Assembly (NCBI GenBank): GCA_013205435.1
Contig: JABMMX010000352.1
Span: 1 to 39,068 of the forward strand
DNA length: 39,068 nt
DNA from: Deltaproteobacteria bacterium
GTDB taxonomy: Bacteria > Myxococcota_A > Bradymonadia > REDH01
Direction of reading: 5' to 3'
The notes beneath the pieces were generated by a model that was not told the origin of the DNA, did not search any database, and saw only the letters and a program-made list of their open reading frames with translations. This document shows, one piece after another, positions 22,810 through 31,613 of this stretch (within the stretch, counting starts at the first letter, position 1; the number at the start of each line of letters is the position of its first letter). The translations under genes were made by a program, and so were the position numbers.

Positions 22810-23340
22810 TTACTCGATCTCCTTGTCGATGTAGAGACCAGCGCCGCCCTTGACTTCCATGTCAACGACTGCGCCGACGCGGGTGAAGGTCGAGTAGATG
22901 GCGTCGCCATCAAGGTTGCCGAAGGCGGTGGCGGTGAACTTCGAGTCGTTGGTCACGCCAGTTGAGTCGTACTGGTAGGCGAAGTAGGACGGGTCAGAGA
23001 CCGAGAACTGGAGGGAGTTCCAGGTGGAGTCCGCGTCCCACGAGGAGGGCGCCGTGGTGATCTTGACGTCGCCGATGGCGGCGAGCGTGGGAAGGGTCGC
23101 CGTGGTGGCCGAGAACTGAGCCTGGATGATGGCGCCAGCGGGCGAGGTGTGCTCACCAGCGAAGTAGGTGACCGACGAGTCGTACAGCTTGCGGACGTTC
23201 ATCGTCGCCTCGGTCGTCTTCGAGCGCTTGATGTACTTGAGGAAGGCCGGGATGGCGACCGCGGCAAGGATGCCGAGGATCGCGACGACGATCATGAGCT
23301 CAATGAGCGTGATACCCTTGCGATTGTTGATGCTGTTCAT
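22810..23340 (-). CDS. pilA: Type IV major pilin (Ile at mature position 1)
   Basis: The ATG at 23340 has a very good GAGGAG site, so the open frame's upstream extension is discarded; this gives 176 aa. The leader MNSINNRKG is followed by ITLIELMIVVAILGILA. Prepilin peptidase would leave Ile at position 1, unlike the usual Phe, and Glu5 is kept. No cysteines are present. The globular part is moderately conserved with the second pilin (for example TTAPSSWD and DPSYFAYQYD), and both end GGAGLYIDKEIE. A near-consensus sigma-54 promoter with an upstream dyad precedes it, so it is the best candidate for the main PilS/PilR-regulated pilin. Confidence 0.93.
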   Translation of the reverse strand: MNSINNRKGITLIELMIVVAILGILAAVAIPAFLKYIKRSKTTEATMNVRKLYDSSVTYFAGEHTSPAGAIIQAQFSATTATLPTLAAIGDVKITTAPSSWDADSTWNSLQFSVSDPSYFAYQYDSTGVTNDSKFTATAFGNLDGDAIYSTFTRVGAVVDMEVKGGAGLYIDKEIE

Positions 23341-23398
23341 TGCTTCTCTCCTCAAATGTGGTGGCGAGATTGCCACCGGGGTTGGATGTCAGATTAGA

Positions 23399-23415
23399 TG
23401 CGACCTTCGTGCCAA
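23399..23415 (-). promoter_or_regulatory. Sigma-54 promoter of the first major pilin
   Basis: The minus-strand sequence TTGGCACGAAGGTCGCA matches the YTGGCACG-N4-TTGCW consensus with a single mismatch (TCGC for TTGC). The invariant GG (-24) and GC (-12) are kept at the right distance. The start of transcription would be near 23388, giving a leader of about 48 bases to the pilin ATG. PilR-type activators with sigma-54 drive pilA in Pseudomonas and Myxococcus, and a PilR gene lies less than 1 kb upstream. Confidence 0.8.
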
Positions 23416-23486
23416 CTCTGAAGACCGGAAAGATCAGGTGGCCAAGTGTTTCGATATCTTCATGAATTCAAACGAAAAATATGGAA

Positions 23487-23505
23487 AACTGTTTTTGCTA
23501 CAGTT
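23487..23505. promoter_or_regulatory. Dyad AACTGT-N7-ACAGTT, possible PilR enhancer site
   Basis: A perfect 6-bp inverted repeat with a seven-base spacer (TTTTGCT) lies in an AT-rich patch, about 108 bases upstream of the predicted sigma-54 start site. This is the usual distance for an enhancer-binding activator. Binding by PilR is inference. Confidence 0.5.
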
Positions 23506-23632
23506 GTTGGAAGTGACCGCTCGCGACAACTCTCTTTCCGTTTACCCGCGCATACCTGAAGGGCTGTCCGACACCTGCGCCCAATTTTGTCAGCGGCGCG
23601 CGCTCGCCCGTCTGTTTTTGGGCAGATCCGGC

Positions 23633-24178
23633 TCACTCCGCCGAATTCACAACCAATGGCACGCCCTCTGTCATGCCACTGGTCAGCACAAACCTCGCTG
23701 GGGTGCCGTCGCCGTCCTGGTCGCTCACCGCAAAAAGCTGCCAGTAGAAGGAGCCCGCAGCCACAGAATCACAGGCCTCCGAAGAGCTGAAGCTCGCGCC
23801 GCTGATCGCAGGGGGCGTGCCACAGGTGTCTGCAGGTGTTCCCGACTGAACATAGAAGGCAAACCTGCTCTGGGACGGCACATTGATGCCGAGTGCCGAG
23901 AAAACGCCATCGACGGGCGTGAAGGGGGCGTCGACACTCTGCGGCACCGCCGTGGGCGACCAGGCTGATGCTCCCGCATACTGGCCCCGTGAGCTGCGAT
24001 AGGTCTCCTGCGCCGTTGCAAGGGAGGCGAAGAGCTGGTTGACCTTCACCTCGCGGCCCTTGCGGACCTGCTTGCCCCAGGCGACGGCAGCGAGGGAGGC
24101 GAGGACGCCGATGATCGAGACAACGATCATCAGCTCGACGAGAGAGAAGCCGCGGCGAGAAGAGGCGTGGTTTGGCAT
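23633..24178 (-). CDS. Type IV pilin-like protein (minor pilin/pseudopilin)
   Basis: This is a 181-aa protein. The leader MPNHASSRRG is followed by FSLVELMIVVSIIGVLASLA, a standard prepilin peptidase site with Phe1 and Glu5. The globular part differs from the two major pilins and has two cysteines (in DTCGTPPAI and SEACDSV) that could form a disulfide. The C-terminus contains SDQDGDGTPARF, a possible calcium-binding loop. The ATG at 24178 has a GGAG site. The gene begins 21 bases after pilR, so it is probably cotranscribed with pilS-pilR rather than driven by the sigma-54 promoter of the major pilins. Confidence 0.87.
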   Translation of the reverse strand: MPNHASSRRGFSLVELMIVVSIIGVLASLAAVAWGKQVRKGREVKVNQLFASLATAQETYRSSRGQYAGASAWSPTAVPQSVDAPFTPVDGVFSALGINVPSQSRFAFYVQSGTPADTCGTPPAISGASFSSSEACDSVAAGSFYWQLFAVSDQDGDGTPARFVLTSGMTEGVPLVVNSAE

Positions 24179-24199
24179 GAGCGTGTTCTCCTTGGAGGG

Positions 24200-25594
24200 T
24201 TACGAGGGGTCGTCGATGTCGCCGCCGTCGATGCCATACTTCTGCAGGCGGTAGCGAAGGGAGCGGAAGCTGATCTTCAGCAGGCCGGCGGCGTCGGTGC
24301 GAACGCCCGATGCGCGCTTGAGCGCCTTTGAAATGAGGGTGCGTTCGAGCTGCTCCACGATGGCCTCGAGGTCGACGCCCTCCGCGGTCACTTCGAGCGA
24401 TCCGCCGATCTCGCTGGGGCGGACGGCCTCCTGCATCCCCTGCGGGAGTGAGTCGCGGGTGATGATCTCTCCGAGTTCGAGCGTGACGGCGCGTTCGACG
24501 ATGTTCTCCAGCTCACGGACATTGCCCTGATAGGGGTGGCCGAGCAGACACTGCATCGCGTCCTTCTCCACGCCCCGGATGGTCTTGCCGAGATCGGCCG
24601 CATACTTGGCGATGAAGTGGTGAATGAGGAGCGGGATGTCGTCGCGCCGCTCGCGCAGCGGAGGCAGGTGAAGTTCGATAACATTGAGGCGGTAGAAGAG
24701 ATCTTCGCGGAAGGTTCCTGCCTTGACCATGTCTCGGAGGTCACGGTTGGTTGCGGCCACCACGCGGGCATCAACGGTCTCTTCGGTTGCCGAGCCGACC
24801 CGCTTGATCTTGCGCTCCTGAAGTACACGGAGCAGTTTTACCTGCATGGGGAGCGGGAGCTCTCCGATCTCGTCGAGGAAGATGGTGCCGCCCTCCGCGG
24901 CCGAGAAGAGACCCTTTTTGTCACCCGTGGCGCCCGTGAAGGCCCCCCTGGTGTGGCCGAAGAGTTCGCTCTCGATGAGGCTCTCGGGGATCGCACCGCA
25001 GTTGATGGGGATGAAGGCCCGCGAGGAGCGGTCGCTCTGGGCGTGGATGGAGCGGGCGAACATCTCCTTGCCCGTGCCGCTCTCGCCAGTGATGAGCACG
25101 GTAGTTTTGGCAGGCGCGACGCGCGCCACCATCTCGTTCACGCGGCGCATGGCCTCGCTCGTCCCCACAAGCCCTACCCCCTTTCGGGTGGTGGCGAGCT
25201 GTTTCTTGAGGGAAATGTTCTCGCGCTCGAGCTGCCGGACATCGAGAGCCTTGGCGACCTGAACGGTGAGTTCGTCGATCTTGAAGGGCTTGGTGATGTA
25301 GTCGGCCGCCCCCTCTTTCATGGCTGCGATTGCGGTGTCGGTGCTGGCAAAGGCGGTCATGAGGATGACCTGTGTGCTGCGGTCGGCAGCCTTGGCTGCC
25401 AGCAGGACCTCCATGCCCGACTTTCCGGGCATCTTGAGGTCGGTAACGACGAGATCAAAGTTGTCTTGCGCGAGGCGGATGCAGGCGATGTCACCCGACT
25501 CGCAGAGCTCAACCTCGTGGCCCTCCTTCTTGAGGACAATCGCCGCGAGCTCACGGATGCTGCGCTCATCATCAACAACAAGGATCTTTGCCAT
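24200..25594 (-). CDS. pilR: Sigma-54-dependent response regulator PilR (NtrC family)
   Basis: This is a 464-aa protein. The receiver domain has the acidic pair DD (residues 8-9), phospho-acceptor Asp51 in DLVVTDLKMPG and Lys in ITKPFK. The AAA+ domain has Walker A GESGTGKE, the sigma-54 contact loop ESELFGHTRGAFTGA and Walker B GGTIFLDEIGELP. The C-terminal Fis-type helix-turn-helix lies in AAGLLKISFRSLRYRLQKYG. It activates sigma-54 promoters after phosphorylation by PilS, whose gene ends one base before this start. The sigma-54 promoters in front of both pilins are the expected targets. Confidence 0.95.
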   Translation of the reverse strand: MAKILVVDDERSIRELAAIVLKKEGHEVELCESGDIACIRLAQDNFDLVVTDLKMPGKSGMEVLLAAKAADRSTQVILMTAFASTDTAIAAMKEGAADYITKPFKIDELTVQVAKALDVRQLERENISLKKQLATTRKGVGLVGTSEAMRRVNEMVARVAPAKTTVLITGESGTGKEMFARSIHAQSDRSSRAFIPINCGAIPESLIESELFGHTRGAFTGATGDKKGLFSAAEGGTIFLDEIGELPLPMQVKLLRVLQERKIKRVGSATEETVDARVVAATNRDLRDMVKAGTFREDLFYRLNVIELHLPPLRERRDDIPLLIHHFIAKYAADLGKTIRGVEKDAMQCLLGHPYQGNVRELENIVERAVTLELGEIITRDSLPQGMQEAVRPSEIGGSLEVTAEGVDLEAIVEQLERTLISKALKRASGVRTDAAGLLKISFRSLRYRLQKYGIDGGDIDDPS

Positions 25595-25595
25595 G

Positions 25596-27404
25596 TTAGG
25601 ACCTGGTGGGGAGCGCGGACGGCGGAACGGGATGAGTTGCGGTGCTGATGGCCGCGGCGCGCACGGCCCCTCTTACCCGTTCCGAGGCTGCCGGCGCTAC
25701 CTCTGCGGGAAGGTCGGACGAGGAGAGCAGTGGCATCATGAGAACAAACCGTGCGCCGCCGCCTGGGGCGTTGTCTGCGAGCAGCACGCCGCCGAGCTCG
25801 CTAACGATGCGGTAGCTGGTGGCGAGTCCGAGTCCCGTCCCCGACTGCTTGGTGGTGAAGAAGGGCTCGAAGAGGTTCTGCCGCACCTCCTCTGTGAGGC
25901 CCGGACCGGTATCGTCGACCTGGACGGCGACATAGGGGCTTCCGCCCGCTCCGAAGGCCATGCGGGAGGTCGTGACGCGCAACCTGCCGCCCCGCTCCAT
26001 GGCCTGGCAGCCGTTTCGGACGAGGTTGACCAGCACCTGGCGGATCCGCTGGGGATCGGAGTCGAGCATGAGTTCGCCGGAGGCGTGGTGCTTGAGTTCG
26101 ATGACGACACCATCCGAGATGCGGGCATCGAGCGTGGCCATCTGCACCACCTCTGCCACCAGCTCGGTGAGCGGGAAGCGGCGACGATTCACCTGGATCG
26201 GGCGGGCATACTCAAGAAACTCCTCGACGAGTCCGTTGAGCCGGTCGACCTCGCGGACGACGATGTCTGTGAGCTGTCGTTCTTCTGCCCCCTCGGGGGT
26301 ACGCTTTGCCAAGAGCTCCACACAGCCGGAGATGGAGGCGAGTGGGTTCCGAATCTCGTGGGCGATGGCGGCGGAGAGTTTTCCGATGGCGGCGAGGTGG
26401 TCTCTGCGTTGCACCTCGACCTCCATCGACTTGAGCGCTGTCAGGTCTTGAAAGGTGAGCACGTAGCCGTTGGGCAGGCCGCGCGGGTCGCGCAGGAGCG
26501 CGACCGAGAGCCCCACCACGAGGTCGTCGCCGTTGGGCCGAGTGAGCGTGCCCTCGACTCTGCCGTCGGGAAGGGTCGCGTCTCGGGTGGCCTCGGCGAG
26601 CAGGGCGGCGAGTTCGGGAAGCAGGGTTGCAAGTGGCTGAAAGCGGGCGGTCTCTTCGGGCACGCCGGTGATTTCTGAGGCGGCGGGATTGAAGAAGGAG
26701 ACGCGTCCGTCGAGGTCTAGCGTGACGAGGCCTGCCGAAAGGGAGCGGACGATGTTGTCGTTGAGGGCGCGGAGCTGCCGGATATCGAGCTGTCTGCGTT
26801 CGAGTTCCGAGCCCACCTGCCCGATGCGCTCGGCGAGGTAGCCGGCGCCGAAGCCGACGGCGTAGAAGGCGGCGACATGGACGACGACGTTGTCGAAGGG
26901 GAGCTGCTGCGAGGCGGTGGCCTCGGCAAAGAAGAGTGCGGGGACGGAGCCGAAGGAGCTGAACTGAATGACGAAGATTACCAGATAGCTGAGCGCGGCG
27001 ATGGTGGCGGTAAAGAGAGCGCCCTGCCTTCCGCGGAGAATCGCGCCGGTGAAGATGGTGAAGAAGAAGAGGAAGGTGAAGATGGACTCGATGCCTCCCG
27101 TCATGAGGACGAGCGAGGTGGCGAGGAAGGCGTCACCAAGGATCTGGACAGGGACAAGGAGGTCGAGCTGGGCCGCGCGTCGGAGCCAGAGAGCGAGTCC
27201 GATGGTGCCGATGTAGGTGACGATAATGATGGCTGCGACGGCGATGTAGGTCGGGTCGGAGAAGCCGGCAGGGTCGTCAAGGTTGGCGATGACGGCGGAG
27301 CCAAGGAGAAGCGAAGCCACCACGACCCGGAAGAGCATGAGCCATTCGAGCCGTTCGCGGAGCGATCCGTGTGGGAGGCTCGCGGCGCCCGTGTTGGGGT
27401 TCAA
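25596..27404 (-). CDS. pilS: Sensor histidine kinase PilS
   Basis: This is a 602-aa protein from a TTG at 27404 with a G-rich site upstream. An N-terminal block of about six hydrophobic helices (to about residue 190) resembles other PilS/FrgA-type sensors, which sense the pilin pool in the membrane. A PAS domain follows (around residues 215-330, LNDNIVRSLSAGLVTLDLDGRV). The dimerisation and phospho-acceptor motif AIAHEIRNPLASISG is at about residue 349, then come the N-box (LVNLVRNGCQAM), the G1 box (DTGPG) and the G2 box (GTGLGLA). It phosphorylates PilR. It is one base from pilR and 24 bases from pilC. Confidence 0.93.
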   Translation of the reverse strand: MNPNTGAASLPHGSLRERLEWLMLFRVVVASLLLGSAVIANLDDPAGFSDPTYIAVAAIIIVTYIGTIGLALWLRRAAQLDLLVPVQILGDAFLATSLVLMTGGIESIFTFLFFFTIFTGAILRGRQGALFTATIAALSYLVIFVIQFSSFGSVPALFFAEATASQQLPFDNVVVHVAAFYAVGFGAGYLAERIGQVGSELERRQLDIRQLRALNDNIVRSLSAGLVTLDLDGRVSFFNPAASEITGVPEETARFQPLATLLPELAALLAEATRDATLPDGRVEGTLTRPNGDDLVVGLSVALLRDPRGLPNGYVLTFQDLTALKSMEVEVQRRDHLAAIGKLSAAIAHEIRNPLASISGCVELLAKRTPEGAEERQLTDIVVREVDRLNGLVEEFLEYARPIQVNRRRFPLTELVAEVVQMATLDARISDGVVIELKHHASGELMLDSDPQRIRQVLVNLVRNGCQAMERGGRLRVTTSRMAFGAGGSPYVAVQVDDTGPGLTEEVRQNLFEPFFTTKQSGTGLGLATSYRIVSELGGVLLADNAPGGGARFVLMMPLLSSSDLPAEVAPAASERVRGAVRAAAISTATHPVPPSALPTRS

Positions 27405-27428
27405 GGAGGCCCCCCGGCAGGTCGACTG

Positions 27429-28634
27429 CTAGCCAACATTGTCGGCCATGGTGAAGATGGGGAGATACATGGCGATGAGCATTCCACCGACGACCCCGCC
27501 GATGAAGATCATCATGACCGGCTCGAGGAGTGCGGTGAGGGCGTCGACGGCGACGTCGACCTCGTCTTCGTAGAAGTCAGCGATTTTGTTAAGCATGGTA
27601 TCCATGGCGCCGGTGGCCTCACCAACGCCGATCATCTGAACGACCATCTTGGGGAAGATGCCGGTCTCGGCGAGGGGCTCAGCCATGGTGCGGCCTTCGG
27701 AGATCTTCTCGCGAACGCGCATGATGGCCCGCTCGATCACCTTGTTTCCAGCCGTACGGGAGACGATCTCAAGTCCATCGAGGATTGGGACACCGGCAGA
27801 GACGAGGGTACCGAGCGTTCGGGTGAACTTTGCGACGGCCGACTTTCGGATGAGGGTACCGAAGATGGGCGTCCGGAGCATGAAGGAGTCGAAGAGGTAT
27901 CGGCCTTTCGGATTGGCGACCAGGGTGCGGAAGCCGGTAATGGCTCCGAAGATACCGCCAATGTAGATATACCAGTTGCTGGCGAAGTTGTCGGAGAGGT
28001 CGATAACGAACTGGGTGGGGGCGGGGAGCGCCTTCTTTCCCATCGATTGGAACATGCCCTGGAATGTGGGGATGACCTTCCAGAGGAGGACGATGACGAC
28101 GACGAGAGCGATGGCCGCGATCGAAAGCGGGTAGGTGAAGGCACCCGCGACCTTTCGGTTCAGCTTCACCGACTTTTCGATGTAGATGGCGAGACGGTTG
28201 AGGATGGTGTCGAGAATACCGCCGACCTCGCCGGCGGCGACGAGATTGACGTAGAGTTCGTCGAAGACTTTGGGGTGCTTGTTGAGCGCAGTGGCGAAGG
28301 TGGATCCGGTCTCGACGTCGTTTTTGACCGAGAGGATGATCTTGGCGAAGTTCTTGTTGGGTTCGCCGTTGCCGAGGATTTCGAGGCACTGCACGAGGGG
28401 CAGACCTGCATCAATCATGGTGGCGAACTGGCGGGTGAAAATAACCAACTCTTTGTTGGTGACGCCGCCACCCAAGGAGGGAAGCGCGATGCCGGCAGAC
28501 TTCTTCTTGATCTTTCCGGGCTGGATGTTCTGGGCCCGGAGCCGGTTGATGACGTCGGCCTCGTTGTCGGCCTGCATCTCGCCCGAGCTCTCTTCGCCGG
28601 TGCGTGTTCTTCCTTCCCAGAGATAGGTAGCCAT
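27429..28634 (-). CDS. pilC: Type IV pilus inner-membrane platform protein PilC
   Basis: This is a 401-aa protein of normal length for PilC/GspF. It has two tandem T2SSF domains, each with a conserved stretch near its start (ELVIFTRQFATMIDAGLPL and VAKFTRTLGTLVSAGVPIL). The hydrophobic segments include LSIAAIALVVVIVLLWKVI and the C-terminal VMMIFIGGVVGGMLIAMYLP. It forms the platform that connects the PilB and PilT motors to the growing pilus. The gene lies between pilT and pilS in the usual order. Confidence 0.96.
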   Translation of the reverse strand: MATYLWEGRTRTGEESSGEMQADNEADVINRLRAQNIQPGKIKKKSAGIALPSLGGGVTNKELVIFTRQFATMIDAGLPLVQCLEILGNGEPNKNFAKIILSVKNDVETGSTFATALNKHPKVFDELYVNLVAAGEVGGILDTILNRLAIYIEKSVKLNRKVAGAFTYPLSIAAIALVVVIVLLWKVIPTFQGMFQSMGKKALPAPTQFVIDLSDNFASNWYIYIGGIFGAITGFRTLVANPKGRYLFDSFMLRTPIFGTLIRKSAVAKFTRTLGTLVSAGVPILDGLEIVSRTAGNKVIERAIMRVREKISEGRTMAEPLAETGIFPKMVVQMIGVGEATGAMDTMLNKIADFYEDEVDVAVDALTALLEPVMMIFIGGVVGGMLIAMYLPIFTMADNVG

Positions 28635-28652
28635 GGTGGTTGCTCGGGTCAG

Positions 28653-29741
28653 TTAGGAGGAGTGAGGGCGGACTCCGCCGCCGTGGCCGCTGAGCATGCT
28701 TTTGAGCTCATCGACATCGGTGGAGCGGTTGATCGCCTCTTCGACGGTAATCTGCTTACGCTGCAAAAGCGAAAACAGGGACTGGTTCATGGTCTGCATG
28801 CCATACTTTCCACCAGTCTGCATCTGACTGTAGATCTGGTGAAGTTTGTCTTCGCGGATGAGGTTCCGGATGGCCGGGGTGATCACGAGCACCTCGAGGC
28901 ACATGGAGCGGCCGGGTCCGTGGGCTTTGGGAGCAAGCTGCTGGCTGACGACCCCTTCGAGAACGAAGGAGAGTTGCGCCCGCACCTGGTCCTGCTGATG
29001 GGAGGGGAAGACATCGACAATGCGGTTGATGGTGGCGATGGCTCCGTTGGTGTGGAGCGTGGCCAGCGCAAGGTGGCCCGTCTCGGCGACCTGGAGGGCG
29101 GCCTCGATGGTCTCTAGGTCGCGGAGTTCGCCCACGAGGACAACATCGGGATCCTGTCGCAGGACATAGCGGAGCGCGGTCTTGAAGCCGCTGGTGTCGG
29201 AGCCGACCTCACGCTGGTTGACGATGGAGTTCTTGTGCGGGTGAAGGAACTCGATCGGGTCTTCGATGGTGAGGATGTGGTGGTGCTTCTCCTCGTTGAT
29301 CTTGTCGATCATGGCAGCGAGGGTGGTCGATTTTCCGGAGCCGGTGGGGCCCGTGACCAGCACGAGCCCGCGCTTCTTGTTTGCGAGTTCGCCGAGCGCA
29401 GGGGGCAGCGAGAGCTCGTCGAAGGAGCGGATCTTGAAGGGGATCTGGCGGAAGACACCGGCGACGGCGCCGCGCTGCATGAAGACGTTGGCGCGGAATC
29501 GAGCGAGCGCTTTAACGCCAAAGGAGAGGTCGAGTTCGTTGCTCTCTTCGAACTTCTGCCGCTGGCTGTCGGTGAGGACGGAGTAGCAGAGTTGGCGCGT
29601 CTCGGCGCTGGTCAGCGCGGGGAGGTTGAGCGGCTGCAGGTGGCCGTCGACGCGGACGCGGGGTGGGCTACCGACGGTGATGTGAAGGTCGGAGGCACCC
29701 TGTTCGTGCATGACCTTGAGGAGCTGATGAAGATTGGCCAC
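28653..29741 (-). CDS. pilT: Type IV pilus retraction ATPase PilT
   Basis: This is a 362-aa protein starting with GTG at 29741. Its beginning DLHITVGSPPRVRVDG, Walker A GPTGSGKSTT at about residue 134, Asp box (ILTIEDPIEF), His box with HTNGAIATINR and the retraction motif AIRNLIRE are all present. PilT hexamers power pilus retraction for twitching. It is encoded between pilB and pilC. Confidence 0.96.
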   Translation of the reverse strand: MANLHQLLKVMHEQGASDLHITVGSPPRVRVDGHLQPLNLPALTSAETRQLCYSVLTDSQRQKFEESNELDLSFGVKALARFRANVFMQRGAVAGVFRQIPFKIRSFDELSLPPALGELANKKRGLVLVTGPTGSGKSTTLAAMIDKINEEKHHHILTIEDPIEFLHPHKNSIVNQREVGSDTSGFKTALRYVLRQDPDVVLVGELRDLETIEAALQVAETGHLALATLHTNGAIATINRIVDVFPSHQQDQVRAQLSFVLEGVVSQQLAPKAHGPGRSMCLEVLVITPAIRNLIREDKLHQIYSQMQTGGKYGMQTMNQSLFSLLQRKQITVEEAINRSTDVDELKSMLSGHGGGVRPHSS

Positions 29742-29766
29742 AACAGAGCCTTGCGCCGGAGTTCGA

Positions 29767-31488
29767 CTAGTCGGGGGCGGAACAGCGGACGACCTCTGGG
29801 ATGGTCGTGACGCCCTCCAGGAGTTTGGTGATGGCGGCCTGCCGGAGTGTCTTCATGCCAAGGCGGATGGCCTCGTTTTTGAGTTCGGCGGCCGAGAATC
29901 CCTGCAAGATGCACTCCTTGAGTCCGTCGTTGATGACAAGGACCTCGTAGAGCGCGACGCGGCCCTTGTAGCCCGTGCCGTTGCAGCGGGTGCAGCCTGT
30001 GCCGCGCCCCTTGTAGAGTTTGGTCATGGGGATGAGCTCTTCGGGGACCTGGACCTCGCGGAGACCCGCCTCATCGAGGGGGATTTCCTCTTTGCACTCG
30101 CCGCAGACGCGTCGTGCGAGACGTTGGGCGACGATGACATTGAGGGCTGCTGTGACGAGGAAGGGCTCGATGCCCATGTTCAGCAGACGGGAGATGGTCG
30201 ACGGGGCGTCGTTGGTGTGCAGGGTCGAGATGACCATGTGACCGGTGAGCGCGGCCTTGATGGCTATTTCCGCGGTTTCGAAGTCGCGGATCTCACCGAC
30301 CATGATGATGTCGGGGTCTTGCCGGAGGAAGGAGCGGAGCGCCGCGGCGAAGTTGAAGCCGATGGACTCTGCCATCTGGCACTGGTTGATGCCGGGGAGA
30401 TTGAACTCGACGGGGTCTTCGGCGGTCGAGATGTTCTCGCTCGACTTGTTGAGTTCTGCGAGGGCTGAATAGAGCGTGGTGGTCTTTCCGGAGCCAGTGG
30501 GGCCGGTGACCAGGCACATGCCGTAGGGGCGGTGGATGCAGTCCTTGAAGGCGCGCAGGGGCTCGGCTTCGAATCCGAGCTTGGTCATGTCGAGCTGAAG
30601 GTTCCCCTTGTCGAGCAGACGCATGACGATTTTTTCGCCAAAGAGCGTTGGGCAGACGGAGACGCGGTAGTCCATCTCCTTGTCTTTCCCGAGCTTGAGC
30701 TTGATGCGGCCGTCCTGCGGCAGGCGCCTCTCGGCGATGTCGAGCCGTGCCATGATCTTCATACGCGAGGTCATCGCGTTCTTGAGTTTGAGAGGTGGCT
30801 TCATGACCTCATAGAGCACGCCGTCGATGCGGTAGCGGACGCGCATCTCCTTCTCGTAGGGCTCGATATGGATGTCGGATGCATTGCGCTTGATGGCATC
30901 GACGAGGATCAGGTTGCAGAGCCGGACGACGGGTGCCTCTTCCGCGCTCTTGTTGAGGTCGGAGAGGTCGATGGCCGCACTTCCGCTGCCATCTCCATCG
31001 CCGTCACCGTCGGCGTCGTCGAAGTTGAGGTCGCGCCAGAGGCCCTCCACATCGACGCCCTTCTCGTAATACTTGGTGATGGCCTCGCGAATGGCCGCCT
31101 CGGAGGCGACGACGACCTCGATATTGTAGGAGGTGAGGAACTTGAGGTCGTCGATGGCCGTCAGGTTGGACGGATCGGCCATGGCGACGATGAGGGTTCC
31201 GCCGGCGCGGTTGACAGGAATGCAGAGGTGGCGGGTGGCAACCTCCTTGGGCACGAGATCGATGACCTCGCGCTTGATGTCGAAGTCGGCCAGCGAGATG
31301 GAGGGGACGCCGTAGGCCTTCGAGAGGAACTGTGTGAGCTCCGTCTCGTCGATGAAGCCTAGCTTTGTGAGGGTGTAACCAAGCCGCTCACCGGACTGCC
31401 GCTGCTCGTCGTGGGCCCGCTGGAGCTGGGCAAGCGAGATGAGGTTCTCGCGGACTAGAAGTTCTCCGAGGCGACCACCTGACGACAT
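29767..31488 (-). CDS. pilB: Type IV pilus assembly ATPase PilB
   Basis: This is a 573-aa protein from an ATG with a strong GGAGGT site. An N-terminal MshEN/GspE-type domain (LGELLVRENLISLAQL) precedes the ATPase. Walker A GPTGSGKTTTLYSAL is at about residue 328, followed by AEDPVEF and TLHTNDAPST. The tetracysteine zinc site is seen as CGEC and CTRC around residues 458-505. A low-complexity acidic insert (DDADGDGDGDGSG) sits in the N-terminal third. PilB drives pilus extension. It is the first gene of the minus-strand pil operon, with a 125-base gap to the divergent epimerase-like gene. Confidence 0.96.
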   Translation of the reverse strand: MSSGGRLGELLVRENLISLAQLQRAHDEQRQSGERLGYTLTKLGFIDETELTQFLSKAYGVPSISLADFDIKREVIDLVPKEVATRHLCIPVNRAGGTLIVAMADPSNLTAIDDLKFLTSYNIEVVVASEAAIREAITKYYEKGVDVEGLWRDLNFDDADGDGDGDGSGSAAIDLSDLNKSAEEAPVVRLCNLILVDAIKRNASDIHIEPYEKEMRVRYRIDGVLYEVMKPPLKLKNAMTSRMKIMARLDIAERRLPQDGRIKLKLGKDKEMDYRVSVCPTLFGEKIVMRLLDKGNLQLDMTKLGFEAEPLRAFKDCIHRPYGMCLVTGPTGSGKTTTLYSALAELNKSSENISTAEDPVEFNLPGINQCQMAESIGFNFAAALRSFLRQDPDIIMVGEIRDFETAEIAIKAALTGHMVISTLHTNDAPSTISRLLNMGIEPFLVTAALNVIVAQRLARRVCGECKEEIPLDEAGLREVQVPEELIPMTKLYKGRGTGCTRCNGTGYKGRVALYEVLVINDGLKECILQGFSAAELKNEAIRLGMKTLRQAAITKLLEGVTTIPEVVRCSAPD

Positions 31489-31613
31489 GAAATGACCTCC
31501 GCTGTGCGCGTGGACTTCCGCTCACGCGACGAACTAGGTAACAAGTGGAGATCGGAGGTGTCAACGAAGCCGAGTGGCTCGAACAGCTCCGAATGATCCC
31601 CCTCCCCTGGTCG

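Noticed and set aside
22587-22965. Small open frames in the gap between the pilins
   Set aside because: They cross terminator and promoter elements, occur on both strands, and have no ribosome binding site or family resemblance.
26877-29117. 746-aa open frame on the plus strand
   Set aside because: It lies antisense to pilS, pilC and pilT, which have clear family motifs. The acidic Asp/Glu/Gly-rich translation is a mirror of their codon use.
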